Shown: positions 50,817-59,074, counted from the first letter of the stretch. The stretch: DNA of 64,000 nucleotides from an uncultured Thiotrichaceae bacterium (GCA_937925855.1 CALAMO010000025.1:22772-86771); one strand, 5' to 3'. The notes: generated by a model from the sequence alone, not told the origin. A program made the numbers and translations.

Positions 50817-52060
50817 ATAAGGACAAGCAACGCCTCGACATCTTTACCGGTGAGCAACGCAGTGGTTTCCTCGGGCGCAGCGACTTACAGGCGCGTTCCT
50901 ACGTTTATAGCTACTACCCGGAAAGTCAGGACGAACATGCTGTCTCGCTCACCATGCCGGTAATGAAAGATCAGTATGCGTTTCAGCAGGGTGTGCATCC
51001 GGTGTTTCAGATGAATTTGCCCGAAGGTGAGCTGCGCGAGATGTTGCGCAATACGTTCCAGAAGACGGTGCAGAATTTCGATGATTTGAGCCTGCTCAGT
51101 ATTGTCGGGCATTCACAGATTGGCCGGGTGCGTATCGCTGAGGCGGGCGGCGAACCCGTCACTATGCCGCAGCAGAGCATTAAAGAGCTGAAAACCTACA
51201 GCGGCACGGAAGATTTATTTGTTGATCTCATGCAGCGCTTTGGCCGTTATTCCGGTATTTCCGGGGTGCAGCCCAAAGTATTAGTGCGTGACAGCGAGGC
51301 GGTGGCGGCGAACACCGCTGAGCTGGAACAGGTGACTTACCGCGACTCCACGCATATTGTCAAAGCCTGGAACCCGGAGCGTTTCCCGCAGTTAGCGGCC
51401 AATGAGTATTTTTGCATGCTGGCGGCTGAGCGGGCCGGGCTGGAAGTGCCGAAGGTAGAGTTGGTGGCACAGGGGAAGCTGTTAATCGTGCAGCGTTTTG
51501 ATCTGGATAAAACAGGTGGTTACCTCGGTTTTGAGGATTTTTGTGTGCTGAATGGCCTGGCGACCGATGATAAATATGTTGGCAGCTATCAGGATATTGC
51601 CGAACGTATCCGCCAGTTTGTGTCGCCACACCGCGTGCATGATGCGCTGGAGCAGTTTTTTCTGTCATTAGCGCTAACGGTAGGGGTGCGTAATGGCGAT
51701 GCGCATCTGAAAAACTTTGGGGTGCTGTATGCTCACCCGGAGAGTGAGGTGTACTTTGCGCCCGCCTTCGATATTGTATCGACCACGCCGTATATCCCCA
51801 ATGACAGCCTCGCGCTGATGTTTGGCGGCAGTAAATTCTTCCCACAGCGTAAAGGTTTGGTGACCTTTGGGCGCAGATTTTGTGGTCTGACCGAGCGCCG
51901 GATTGGGCAGCTGCTGGATTGGGTGCTGCACGGGATGGAATCGACGCTAACTGAGCTGATTAAGTACCGTAAGCGGCATAAAGATTTTCGGGAAATCGGC
52001 GAACGCATGGAAGCGGTGTGGCGCGAAGGGATTGATGATCTGCGGGGCCATGACGGATGA
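50813..52060 (+). CDS. hipA: HipA-family Ser/Thr kinase toxin
   Basis: A 415-residue protein with the HipA order: an N-terminal couple-hipA region (1-110: FLGRSDLQARSYVYSY, MNLPEGELREML), the GVQPK loop near 150-154, VKAWNPERFPQLAANEYFCM, the catalytic sequence RNGDAHLKNF (about 292-301) and the metal-binding FDIV near 317. In E. coli HipA phosphorylates glutamyl-tRNA synthetase and stops translation; here the target is unknown. It is tightly coupled to hipB upstream and to the CARF nuclease gene downstream, each by ATGA. Confidence 0.9.
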   Translation: MNKDKQRLDIFTGEQRSGFLGRSDLQARSYVYSYYPESQDEHAVSLTMPVMKDQYAFQQGVHPVFQMNLPEGELREMLRNTFQKTVQNFDDLSLLSIVGHSQIGRVRIAEAGGEPVTMPQQSIKELKTYSGTEDLFVDLMQRFGRYSGISGVQPKVLVRDSEAVAANTAELEQVTYRDSTHIVKAWNPERFPQLAANEYFCMLAAERAGLEVPKVELVAQGKLLIVQRFDLDKTGGYLGFEDFCVLNGLATDDKYVGSYQDIAERIRQFVSPHRVHDALEQFFLSLALTVGVRNGDAHLKNFGVLYAHPESEVYFAPAFDIVSTTPYIPNDSLALMFGGSKFFPQRKGLVTFGRRFCGLTERRIGQLLDWVLHGMESTLTELIKYRKRHKDFREIGERMEAVWREGIDDLRGHDG

Positions 52061-53256
52061 GCGCCGCTGAAGCATCGCCGCCCGTAGCCTTCAAAGAGTC
52101 AGCGACCGCGCAATCCCCGCGCCCTGATATTCATGTCTGTCTGGTGTCGGATGACGCCGCGCCGAATCTAACGCCGCTATTAGATCAGCATACCCGGCCA
52201 AAGGAGGTTATCCTGCTGTATGCCACTGATACGCAGCACTATGCGGACTGGCTGGAGCGGGTGATTAAACAGGCCAGCGGGGTGAAAGTATCGCGCTGGC
52301 ATTTGCACAGTCGCTGGCGGATTGAGCCTATTCAGGACGAAGTGGCAGCATTGCTGGCCCGGCATGAGGGCAAGTCGATTGCGCTTAATGCAAGCTGTGG
52401 CACGCGCCCGCTGAGCATGGGAGCCTATGAGGCCTTTCGTGCGCAGGGGAAGCCCATTTTTTACGTGCATCCGCGTCATGATCAGCTTGTCTGGATGTAT
52501 CCGCGTGGGCTGGAACGGCACCAGCTAGCCGACCGCATTAAAATGACGAATTTTATTATGGCCTATGGCGGTGCGGTGATTGAGAAGCATCAGCACAGCG
52601 TACCACGCACCTACCGTGCGTTTGCGCAGGAGTTGGTGGCGAACATCCGCCATTACAGTCATGCGCTGGGATCACTGAACTGGCTGGCGAATACGGCGGA
52701 AAAAGATTTGCGCTCGAAACCCATGGAGCGCTGGCATCGTGATTCAAAACCGTTTCAGGAATTATTGGCGCGGATGCGGGATTTGGGGTTGGCTCAGGTA
52801 CAGGGAGCACAGCTGGTTTTTCGTGATGAAGCGGCCCGTTTTTTCGCTAATGGTGGCTGGTTGGAGCAATATGTGTACGCTACGGTCGATAGCTTGCGTC
52901 AGCAAATTCCAGCGATTCAGGATAATGTTCAGGGGTTGGTGGTGGAGCGCGGTGAACAGGTGCGTAATGAGGTGGACGTTGCTTTTCTGGCCGATAATAA
53001 GCTGCATGTGATTGAGTGTAAGGCGAAAAAATTTAAGAAGGGTAACAGTAAGACCGGGGCGGAAGTGTTGTATAAAATGGATACGGTAACTGCAATGATG
53101 GGTGGCATGCAGGCGCGGGCAATGTTGGTGAGTTATAAGCCGATGCGTGAGGTGGATTTGCGACGGGCGCAGGAAATGGGGATTGAGGTGTTGCAGGAGA
53201 GGGACTTGCAGGATTTGCGCGGGCAGTTGGAAAGGTGGATTTTGAATTATATTTAG
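52057..53256 (+). CDS. CARF-domain PD-(D/E)XK nuclease (Card1/Can2-like, DUF1887)
   Basis: A 399-residue protein like the CRISPR ancillary nucleases Card1/Can2. Residues 24-150 resemble a CARF Rossmann domain that binds cyclic oligoadenylate, with the ligand-loop motif NASCGTRPLSMGAYEAF (111-127), equivalent to the GGTK-type loop. A helical middle (150-265) leads to a restriction-type nuclease domain: Asp307 in NEVDVAF and Glu320-x-Lys322 in HVIECKA. No CRISPR array, cas10 or cyclase is in view. Its start overlaps the hipA stop (ATGA), so it is a third member of the hipBA operon. Confidence 0.85.
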   Translation: MSAAEASPPVAFKESATAQSPRPDIHVCLVSDDAAPNLTPLLDQHTRPKEVILLYATDTQHYADWLERVIKQASGVKVSRWHLHSRWRIEPIQDEVAALLARHEGKSIALNASCGTRPLSMGAYEAFRAQGKPIFYVHPRHDQLVWMYPRGLERHQLADRIKMTNFIMAYGGAVIEKHQHSVPRTYRAFAQELVANIRHYSHALGSLNWLANTAEKDLRSKPMERWHRDSKPFQELLARMRDLGLAQVQGAQLVFRDEAARFFANGGWLEQYVYATVDSLRQQIPAIQDNVQGLVVERGEQVRNEVDVAFLADNKLHVIECKAKKFKKGNSKTGAEVLYKMDTVTAMMGGMQARAMLVSYKPMREVDLRRAQEMGIEVLQERDLQDLRGQLERWILNYI

Positions 53257-53281
53257 TGCATTTTTATCTATTAATTTGATT

Positions 53282-53303
53282 TGTATTAAATAAAAGTCAT
53301 TTT
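53282..53303 (+). repeat. Right copy of the 22-bp direct repeat after the nuclease gene
   Basis: The sequence starting TGTATTAAATAA lies 26 bp after the nuclease stop and 58 bp before the PhzF gene start. It differs from the left copy (50504-50525) at two of 22 positions. TTAAT and ATTAA arms around it give weak dyad symmetry. Confidence 0.65.
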
Positions 53304-53361
53304 GTGCTGATCTTAGCCCGATTAAACAGCTAACAAGCAACAAATTGTAGAGGTGAATAGT

Positions 53362-54213
53362 ATGAACAGTGTGCAGCGCCGTCGATTTATCCAATGTGAT
53401 GTCTTTAGCCCAAAACCCCTACAGGGTAATGCTTTGGCGGTTGTGGTGGATGCAGAGGGCTTAACTGATGAACAGATGCAGCGTTTTGCCGCCTGGACGA
53501 ACCTGGCGGAAACAACGTTTCTGTTGCCACCGTACAACGAGCAGGCTGATTATAAGGTAAGAATCTTTACCCCAGTGCGTGAAATGCTGTTTGCCGGTCA
53601 TCCTACTTTAGGCAGCTGCGCCGCGTGGCTACATGGTGGTGGTACGCCGAAAACAGCGGGGCAGGTGTTGCAGGAATGTGCGATTGGTCTCGTTGAAATT
53701 GATACCCGCCAGCCTGAGCAATTGGCTTTTCTTGCGCCACCGACCAAAATCCAGCCAATGAGTGATGAGAACTTTGCGGCGATTACTGAGGTGCTGGATA
53801 TTCCGCACACTGCGGTCAAACGTCATGCACAGCTGGATAATGGCCCGGTGTGGCAGGTGATGGAGCTTGATTCGGCGGACAGGGTGTTAGCGCTGGATTC
53901 TTCTAAAGTGCGTTGGCCGGAATTTAAAGCGCTGGGGTTTATTGGCGCGCATCCAGGCGGGGCAGAATGCGATTACGAAGTGCGTATGTTGGCGCCGTCC
54001 AGCGGTATGAGTGAAGATCCGATAACCGGCTCGCTGAATGCTGCGCTGGCGCATTGGTTTCAGGTGGAAGGTCAGTTGGAGCAGCCGCTAACGATTGCGC
54101 AGGGAACGATGATTCATCGTTATGGACGTGTGTCTGTCCGACCGGAAGCCGGTGGCGGTGTTTGGATTGGCGGGCAGGTGAAGATTCTGATTGAGGGTGA
54201 GGTTGTGTTGTAG
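53362..54213 (+). CDS. PhzF-family isomerase/epimerase-like protein
   Basis: A 283-residue protein of the PhzF phenazine biosynthesis-like family (two diaminopimelate-epimerase-like halves). Motifs are FIQCDVFSPKPLQGNALAVV, the catalytic glutamate in NLAETTFLLPP, EMLFAGHPTLGSCAAWL, and EDPITGSLNAALAHW with RYGRVSVRPE near the end. Stand-alone members have unknown substrates. The start at 53362 was chosen over GTG 53353 because AGAGGTG lies at the right distance. It follows the hipBA-nuclease operon by 105 bp and probably has its own promoter. Confidence 0.88.
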   Translation: MNSVQRRRFIQCDVFSPKPLQGNALAVVVDAEGLTDEQMQRFAAWTNLAETTFLLPPYNEQADYKVRIFTPVREMLFAGHPTLGSCAAWLHGGGTPKTAGQVLQECAIGLVEIDTRQPEQLAFLAPPTKIQPMSDENFAAITEVLDIPHTAVKRHAQLDNGPVWQVMELDSADRVLALDSSKVRWPEFKALGFIGAHPGGAECDYEVRMLAPSSGMSEDPITGSLNAALAHWFQVEGQLEQPLTIAQGTMIHRYGRVSVRPEAGGGVWIGGQVKILIEGEVVL

Positions 54214-54283
54214 AAAAGCTAGAATCTTTGTTGTTAACCGTTTTATCAGCCAGACCAAATAAAAGCACATAGTGGAATAACGT

Positions 54284-54850
54284 ATGGAAGCTTTGAAATT
54301 AAAAACATTTGCTGACCTTGAGCAGGCCAGCCTATCTGAAGAGCGTATCGAGCTAATGGACGGTGAGATTGTAAAGCGTCCTATGCCGCGTTTTAGCCAC
54401 AGTATGGCGCAGTCCGGCTTATCTGGGCAGTTTTTCCCGCTTTGGCGTCAGGGCGATGAAGATGGCTGGTGGATCGTAACCGAAGTCAGCGTGCGCTATA
54501 ACGAACATCATTGTCCGGCGCACGATCTGGCCGGTTGGCGTAAATCGCGTGTTCCCAATCCACCTACCTCGGTAATGGATGTCACCCCGGATTGGGTATG
54601 CGAAATCACTTCGCCGGGGCATGAGCGTAAGGACTTAGTGACGCAGCTTCTGCGCCTGCAATCGTTTCAGGTGCCACATTACTGGATTATTTCACCGGAA
54701 GATCAAACCCTGCTCGCCTATGCTTTAACGGGTGGGCATTACCAATTAGCCTACTCGGTGGAGTGCCGTAACAATAATTGTGACGAGCTGTGTATTCCAC
54801 CGTTTGAAAATTTGAAGCTGGATTTCAGCTTTGTATTTGCGGCGGAATAA
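54284..54850 (+). CDS. Uma2-family (DUF820) PD-(D/E)XK endonuclease-like protein
   Basis: A 188-residue protein of the Uma2 family. Features are ELMDGEIVKRPMPRFSHSMAQ, the aspartate in CPAHDLAGWRKSR, and the E-x-T variant of the nuclease core in VCEITSPGHERKD, followed by QVPHYWIISPEDQTLLAY. Uma2 genes are abundant in cyanobacteria and filamentous sulphur bacteria. They have a restriction-like fold, but no biological role is established. It is transcribed alone, with a 70-bp gap after the PhzF gene. Confidence 0.87.
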   Translation: MEALKLKTFADLEQASLSEERIELMDGEIVKRPMPRFSHSMAQSGLSGQFFPLWRQGDEDGWWIVTEVSVRYNEHHCPAHDLAGWRKSRVPNPPTSVMDVTPDWVCEITSPGHERKDLVTQLLRLQSFQVPHYWIISPEDQTLLAYALTGGHYQLAYSVECRNNNCDELCIPPFENLKLDFSFVFAAE

Positions 54851-54868
54851 CTGAGTTCAGGAGGCAGC

Positions 54869-55267
54869 ATGACCAGTCAAAACCTCGCGAAAAACCCAAT
54901 CCATCTCGGCCTCGGAGCCAGCGCCGAAACCCAACCGGATTTCACCGGTGCAATGGACTGGTATATGGACTACGCGCAACGCGGTCAGGCCGATGGCGCG
55001 GAAGGTCGATTGGTCAGTATGCATACCTTCACTGAATCCTGGGACGTGTGGGAAATGCATCCCGTAGGAACCGAAGTGGTGATGTGTACTGCGGGCGCCA
55101 TGACGCTGATTCAGGAGCTGGCCGACGGCAGCCAGCAGGAAATCAAGCTGGCTGCGGGTGAGTATGCGATTAATGCGGCAGGCGTTTGGCATACCGCTGA
55201 TGTTGCGGGTGAGGCGACGGCGCTGTTTATTACCGCCGGTATGGGGACAGAACATCGCCCCCGCTAA
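54869..55267 (+). CDS. Cupin-domain protein
   Basis: A 132-residue single-domain cupin. The barrel strands include WDVWEMHPVGTEVVMCTAGAM and IKLAAGEYAINAAGVWHTADV. The second motif supplies a histidine, while the first has one histidine followed by glutamate, so a metal site is possible but incomplete by eye. CAGGAGG lies a few bases before the start. It is convergent with the RNase T2 gene. The reaction is unknown. Confidence 0.82.
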   Translation: MTSQNLAKNPIHLGLGASAETQPDFTGAMDWYMDYAQRGQADGAEGRLVSMHTFTESWDVWEMHPVGTEVVMCTAGAMTLIQELADGSQQEIKLAAGEYAINAAGVWHTADVAGEATALFITAGMGTEHRPR

Positions 55268-55274
55268 GATTTAA

Positions 55275-56261
55275 TTAAAATCCCGCTGGGTCGACCTTAC
55301 CGCCGGTGCAGCTTAGTCTCTTAACATCCGGTGCATTCCGCATCAATTCCGCCAGCGTCGTTTCTGGCCCAATCGGCCCGCGCAGGCTAATCCACAGCTC
55401 GCCAATCAGCTTGCCGTCGCGGCTACAGCGGATATTGACCTTGCGCCCCATGCCTTTGCCAAATTCACGGTCAAATGCTTGTTGAATCTGTTTGGCGCTG
55501 AGGTTTCTGCCAATATTATCAGCAAATAGGCGGCTGACAGCGGAGTCATTGAGCTGCTGCATGAGGTGGAGTGAATCGCGGTAATAGGTCTCCGCATCAG
55601 TACTATAGCAGGTGCCATGCTTATACCACTCATGGCGTTGCAGGTATGAGGCCGCACCCGGCATGATTTTCCTGAGTTCTTTCAGCAGTGGTTTGCTTAA
55701 ATCCAATGCGGGTAGTAAGTGCCATTCACCACGCCGGTCGATTGCCTTGAGCGTAGTATTTACACCGCAATAGGCATTGTCTTTGGGCTGTGGCCATAAG
55801 CCGTGCAGTGAAAAGTGTGTGGCATCGTAGCGTTTTGCTGTTTGGGAGCGGCACTCTGTTTTACGTTGATTGGTTTGGCAGAACGCGGCCTGCCAGCTGG
55901 CAGTTAGCAGGTAATCCTGATTTTTATTTTTGTTCTCTGTGCGGGTGGGGGCGCTAGCGGTGCTGTTGCCATTAGGCAGCTGGCCGCAACTTACTTCAAT
56001 CCAGCGTTGTTCACCCCGGATCATGATGGAATAATGCGTGGCAGCGGCCTTATTCTTGGCCTTTAGCGGATAGCTTTTGCCAGCTTGCGTGAAGAAGCTA
56101 CCCGGATTCGTATTTTTCTTAATAGAGCGTAGTGCAGGGCATTTTTGGGTGGCCTGAAACGCACCTTCCATGGGAAAATTGGCGTGCGCGGTAGTAGGAG
56201 TCAATAAAGTGAAGGCGAGTGCTGCTGTTGACAGCCATGCTGAAAGAAGTTTGATTTTCAT
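55275..56261 (-). CDS. RNase T2 family ribonuclease, secreted
   Basis: A 328-residue periplasmic or secreted endoribonuclease. The signal peptide ends near AHANFP. Both catalytic motifs are present: CAS I in THFSLHGLWPQP (His153) and CAS II in RHEWYKHGTC (Glu211, Lys214, His215). The chemistry is therefore intact, cutting RNA through a 2',3'-cyclic phosphate. Residues 30-115 form an extra N-terminal region not found in the smallest members, and several cysteines suggest disulphides, fitting export. It lies 49 bp downstream of nudE. Confidence 0.9.
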   Translation of the reverse strand: MKIKLLSAWLSTAALAFTLLTPTTAHANFPMEGAFQATQKCPALRSIKKNTNPGSFFTQAGKSYPLKAKNKAAATHYSIMIRGEQRWIEVSCGQLPNGNSTASAPTRTENKNKNQDYLLTASWQAAFCQTNQRKTECRSQTAKRYDATHFSLHGLWPQPKDNAYCGVNTTLKAIDRRGEWHLLPALDLSKPLLKELRKIMPGAASYLQRHEWYKHGTCYSTDAETYYRDSLHLMQQLNDSAVSRLFADNIGRNLSAKQIQQAFDREFGKGMGRKVNIRCSRDGKLIGELWISLRGPIGPETTLAELMRNAPDVKRLSCTGGKVDPAGF

Positions 56262-56310
56262 TGTTTATAGGCCCGTTTTAATTTTCAGATTTAGCGTTGT
56301 AACTTTAGTC

Positions 56311-56865
56311 TTATGCTGTTGCCTCGCGGCGGAGCAGATCACGTACCATATACAGCGCTAACAGGCTGCGCCCTTCGCTGCATTCATCCTGAGCGATCAA
56401 TTGATCTAACTCACTGAGTTTCATAGGTACCACTTCGAGCGGTTCTGGTTCATCGCCTTCACGGCTGGCGGGGTATAGATCACGCGCTAGTAGCACATTA
56501 GTTCGGTGTCCCATATAACCTGGTGCAAGGCTCACCGCCTTCAGGTTTTGAATATTGTGTGCGCCATAACCGACTTCTTCCATCAGCTCGCGATTCGCCG
56601 CTTCAATAAAGGTTTCCCCGGCATCCACTTTGCCCTTAGGCAGACCCAGTTCATAGCGCTCAGTGCCGGCGGCATATTCCCGTATCATCAGCACGGTATC
56701 ATCATCCAGCATCGGTACCACCAGCACTGCGCCGTAGCCACCGCTGGCGAGGCGTTCAAAAGTACGTTGTTCGCCATTGCTGAATTCAAGGTCTATGGAC
56801 TCAACCCGAAACAGGCGGCTGCGGGCGACGGTTTCCGTTTTATGTATTTTGGGTAAATTTGGCAT
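56311..56865 (-). CDS. nudE: ADP-compounds hydrolase NudE
   Basis: A 184-residue Nudix hydrolase acting on ADP-ribose, NADH and similar ADP compounds. The Nudix box is complete: GKVDAGETFIEAANRE followed by LMEEVGY. The wider sequence follows E. coli NudE closely (TVARSRLFRVESIDLEFSNG, LIREYAAGTERYELG in that order, LYPASREGDEPEPL). The short N-terminus starts at 56865. The 174-bp region upstream contains a long hairpin. Confidence 0.92.
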   Translation of the reverse strand: MPNLPKIHKTETVARSRLFRVESIDLEFSNGEQRTFERLASGGYGAVLVVPMLDDDTVLMIREYAAGTERYELGLPKGKVDAGETFIEAANRELMEEVGYGAHNIQNLKAVSLAPGYMGHRTNVLLARDLYPASREGDEPEPLEVVPMKLSELDQLIAQDECSEGRSLLALYMVRDLLRREATA

Positions 56866-56923
56866 ATTTACAGTTTAACATTATTGTTTACACACTATGC
56901 CATGAAAGTTTCTTTTTAAAACG

Positions 56924-56998
56924 GAACAAACAGACCGCAACAGCCTGCTAACCGGCGTAAAGTACTGGGTTCCAGGCAGTTACGGTCTGTTTGCTCCT
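56924..56998. repeat. 75-bp long imperfect inverted repeat (extended hairpin)
   Basis: Two 19-bp arms (56924-56942 and 56980-56998) pair at 17 of 19 positions, and the inside continues with GCCTG/CAGGC and AACC/GGTT pairing. It lies in the 174-bp gap between nudE and truC, both on the minus strand. It has no T tract. It could be a dispersed palindromic element or a structured RNA. Confidence 0.7.
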
Positions 56999-57039
56999 TA
57001 TACTTGAATTCTGGGGGGTGAGCCTTGCTTTCACGTCAG

Positions 57040-57732
57040 TTACATGAAAGCCTCCAGGTTGAAATCTGCTGGCAGCGATGCATGAATGGCGAGTGGTGTT
57101 TGTTGGTGCGGGTGCGTGATTTCCAGTGAGCGGGCGTGTAACAACAGCCGATGCGCATTGAAGTGCTGTCGGAAAAATTGGTTCTGTTTGCCGTCGCCAT
57201 GGGTGGTATCACCGACGATGGGGTGAAAAATGTGTTTCATATGGCGACGCAGTTGATGGCGTCTGCCGGTGAGTGGTTTGAGTTCAACTATCGAATAGCG
57301 TGCGGTCTGGTAGCGCCCAACCGGATAGGGGAGTTCAGTGCGCTGCAAGCATTGGTAATGTGTGATGGCAGCTTGCGCGGCCTTATCAGGTTCTGCATCT
57401 GCGCGTTCATCATGTGCTTTGAGTGCGTAATCGATCTCACCACTATCCGCTGTGTAACCGCGCACAACAGCCAGATAGGTTTTCTGTACCGCACGCGCGG
57501 CAAAACATGCGCTGATGGTGCGGGCGGTCGTGCTATCCAGCGCGAATAACAGCACGCCAGATGTTGGTTTATCGAGACGATGCACCGGATAAACGCGCTG
57601 TCCAATTTGGTCGCGGGTCAGCTGGATCGCGAAGTGCGTTTCACGAGGATCAATCAGGCTGCGATGGACTAGCAGACCGGAGGGTTTATTAATCGCGATG
57701 AGGTATTGATCCTGATAAAGGATTTCCAGCAT
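57040..57732 (-). CDS. truC: tRNA pseudouridine65 synthase TruC
   Basis: A 230-residue RluA-family pseudouridine synthase. The catalytic motif HRLDKPTSGV places the nucleophile at Asp54. The short N-terminus (LEILYQDQYLIAINKPSGLL) has no S4 domain, and the family C-terminus includes LKPLTGRRHQLRRHMKH and HRLLLHARSLEI. This fits TruC, which modifies U65 of tRNA. It stands alone, divergent from the small membrane-anchored protein gene. Confidence 0.92.
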   Translation of the reverse strand: MLEILYQDQYLIAINKPSGLLVHRSLIDPRETHFAIQLTRDQIGQRVYPVHRLDKPTSGVLLFALDSTTARTISACFAARAVQKTYLAVVRGYTADSGEIDYALKAHDERADAEPDKAAQAAITHYQCLQRTELPYPVGRYQTARYSIVELKPLTGRRHQLRRHMKHIFHPIVGDTTHGDGKQNQFFRQHFNAHRLLLHARSLEITHPHQQTPLAIHASLPADFNLEAFM

Positions 57733-57861
57733 GAGTTTGTTGCCCCCTGAGATGAATTATTTGCTACATTCTACGGTGTAAGTGTCTGCGAGGGCGTGTT
57801 TTGTTGTCAGCGATGCTGTTCGGGTGCGCTGCGCCGCTTTTGGGTTTGAGGATAGGATTGC

Positions 57862-58374
57862 ATGAGTGTTTCTGTGGGACGAAGTCGTCTAGTTTGGCTA
57901 TGGGTGCTGCTGTTTATTGGGGGCGTTGTGTGGGCGATGCTGCTCTGGTTGCAACCGTTTGCCCCGGTGCAGGGGACTGCGGAGGTCTCTTCACTTCAGG
58001 CCGAGTACCAGCAGCTGCGGGCGCGTTCAGAGAGTGTGGGTGGCAGCTGGCTGCGGACGTTAAACCCACGGATGAAGGATGTGCAGGGTGATCTGACTTG
58101 GAATCCCGAGTTACAGAAGGGCATGATGCGGTTTATTAATTTACCCGCACCGGCAAGAAAACAGCGTTACCGTCTGTGGATTCACGATTCACGCGCCCCG
58201 GATGGGCAGCCACTTCTGGGCGCAGTTATGGCGGCGGGTTCAGGCAAACAAACGCTGTTTGCGGCGATTGTAGCGCCACAGCCCGTGTTGGAGCCGTTTA
58301 AATTTGTGCTAACGATGGGTGCAACGGAGGCGGATGATGCGGTTGAGCAGATTATGCTAATGGTACAGCCCTAG
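57862..58374 (+). CDS. Membrane-anchored anti-sigma-K (RskA)-like protein without sigma-binding domain
   Basis: A 170-residue protein with one N-terminal helix (about residues 10-30), a short linker and a C-terminal domain like the extracytoplasmic part of RskA anti-sigma factors (VQGDLTWNPELQKGMMRFINLPAP, YRLWIHDSRAPDGQP). The usual zinc-finger anti-sigma domain is absent and no ECF sigma gene is adjacent. It may be a scaffold or an orphan sensor domain. It is convergent with the DUF4124 gene (4-bp gap). Confidence 0.72.
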   Translation: MSVSVGRSRLVWLWVLLFIGGVVWAMLLWLQPFAPVQGTAEVSSLQAEYQQLRARSESVGGSWLRTLNPRMKDVQGDLTWNPELQKGMMRFINLPAPARKQRYRLWIHDSRAPDGQPLLGAVMAAGSGKQTLFAAIVAPQPVLEPFKFVLTMGATEADDAVEQIMLMVQP

Positions 58375-58378
58375 CGGG

Positions 58379-58936
58379 TTAGCGTTTTGCTGCTCGTAGG
58401 ACGTTGAACTTTATGGATGACGTGTTTTTTATCACTTCCTTCTCGGCGTTATGCAAGACGGCAAACAAACTGTGCTGGCCGCGATCCAGCGCTTCTAAAG
58501 AGAATACGGTGGCCTGTCCGCTGGCCACCCGCTTACCGTCCAGGTAGACCACGATTCCGTGGCCCTTTTGTAGGGCAGGTTTTAAATCAAAACTGACCAA
58601 AACATTGCCATTATTAGCACGAATTGCCGCATCCTTCTGCGGTGATTTAATTTTAAAGTGCTCATAATTGACGTGGGTGGCAGCAGGTGTGGCCTGTTGT
58701 TCACTAGCCTGATTCTGCGCCGTGTCGTCCGCTGCCTTAGACTTGTCAGCGGATGGGTAGCTGTCGGCTACTGTGAGCACGGGTAGCTCAACCTCTTGTA
58801 CCGCCGCCGACTCTGGTGGGCTATCGCCATACACCACATTGCCATTAACGTCGCGCCATTGATAGACGCCTGCGCTCAGTGCCGCAGTTGTAAAAAAAAC
58901 GCTAAGAAAAAGTAAAATGCGCACAGTGATTACCAT
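58379..58936 (-). CDS. DUF4124 domain secreted protein
   Basis: A 185-residue exported protein. The signal peptide (ILLFLSVFFTTAALSAG) is followed by the DUF4124 module GVYQWRDVNGNVVYGDSPP, a Gln/Ala/Ser-rich linker (about 55-95), and a C-terminal beta domain (FKIKSPQKDAAIRANNGNVL, HGIVVYLDGKRVASG) of Ig-like character. The family is common in gammaproteobacteria and has no known function. It is probably periplasmic. Confidence 0.82.
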   Translation of the reverse strand: MVITVRILLFLSVFFTTAALSAGVYQWRDVNGNVVYGDSPPESAAVQEVELPVLTVADSYPSADKSKAADDTAQNQASEQQATPAATHVNYEHFKIKSPQKDAAIRANNGNVLVSFDLKPALQKGHGIVVYLDGKRVASGQATVFSLEALDRGQHSLFAVLHNAEKEVIKNTSSIKFNVLRAAKR

Positions 58937-59035
58937 GTATGAATATCGGGGAATTAATTGTTTTTATTGTTAACTACACCATAAGACAATAGAGGCGTTT
59001 AAGCTATTTGATCGGATGGGCGGTGAGGGATGTTT

Positions 59036-59063
59036 CCCCCTCTCCCTGAGACAGGAGAGGGGG
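59036..59063. terminator. GC-rich hairpin after the acyl-CoA dehydrogenase gene
   Basis: CCCCCTCTCC (59036-59045) pairs perfectly with GGAGAGGGGG (59054-59063) around an 8-base loop, 11 bp past the stop of the minus-strand fatty acid operon. On that strand a short AAACA run follows, not U-rich. The core sequence is the same as in the element at 36010-36109, so it may be a repeat remnant that serves as terminator. Confidence 0.6.
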
Positions 59064-59074
59064 TGGGAGTTATA

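Noticed and set aside
52762..53394. 210-codon minus-strand frame over the nuclease gene
   Set aside because: Ile/Leu/His-rich shadow; the plus-strand nuclease has clear motifs.
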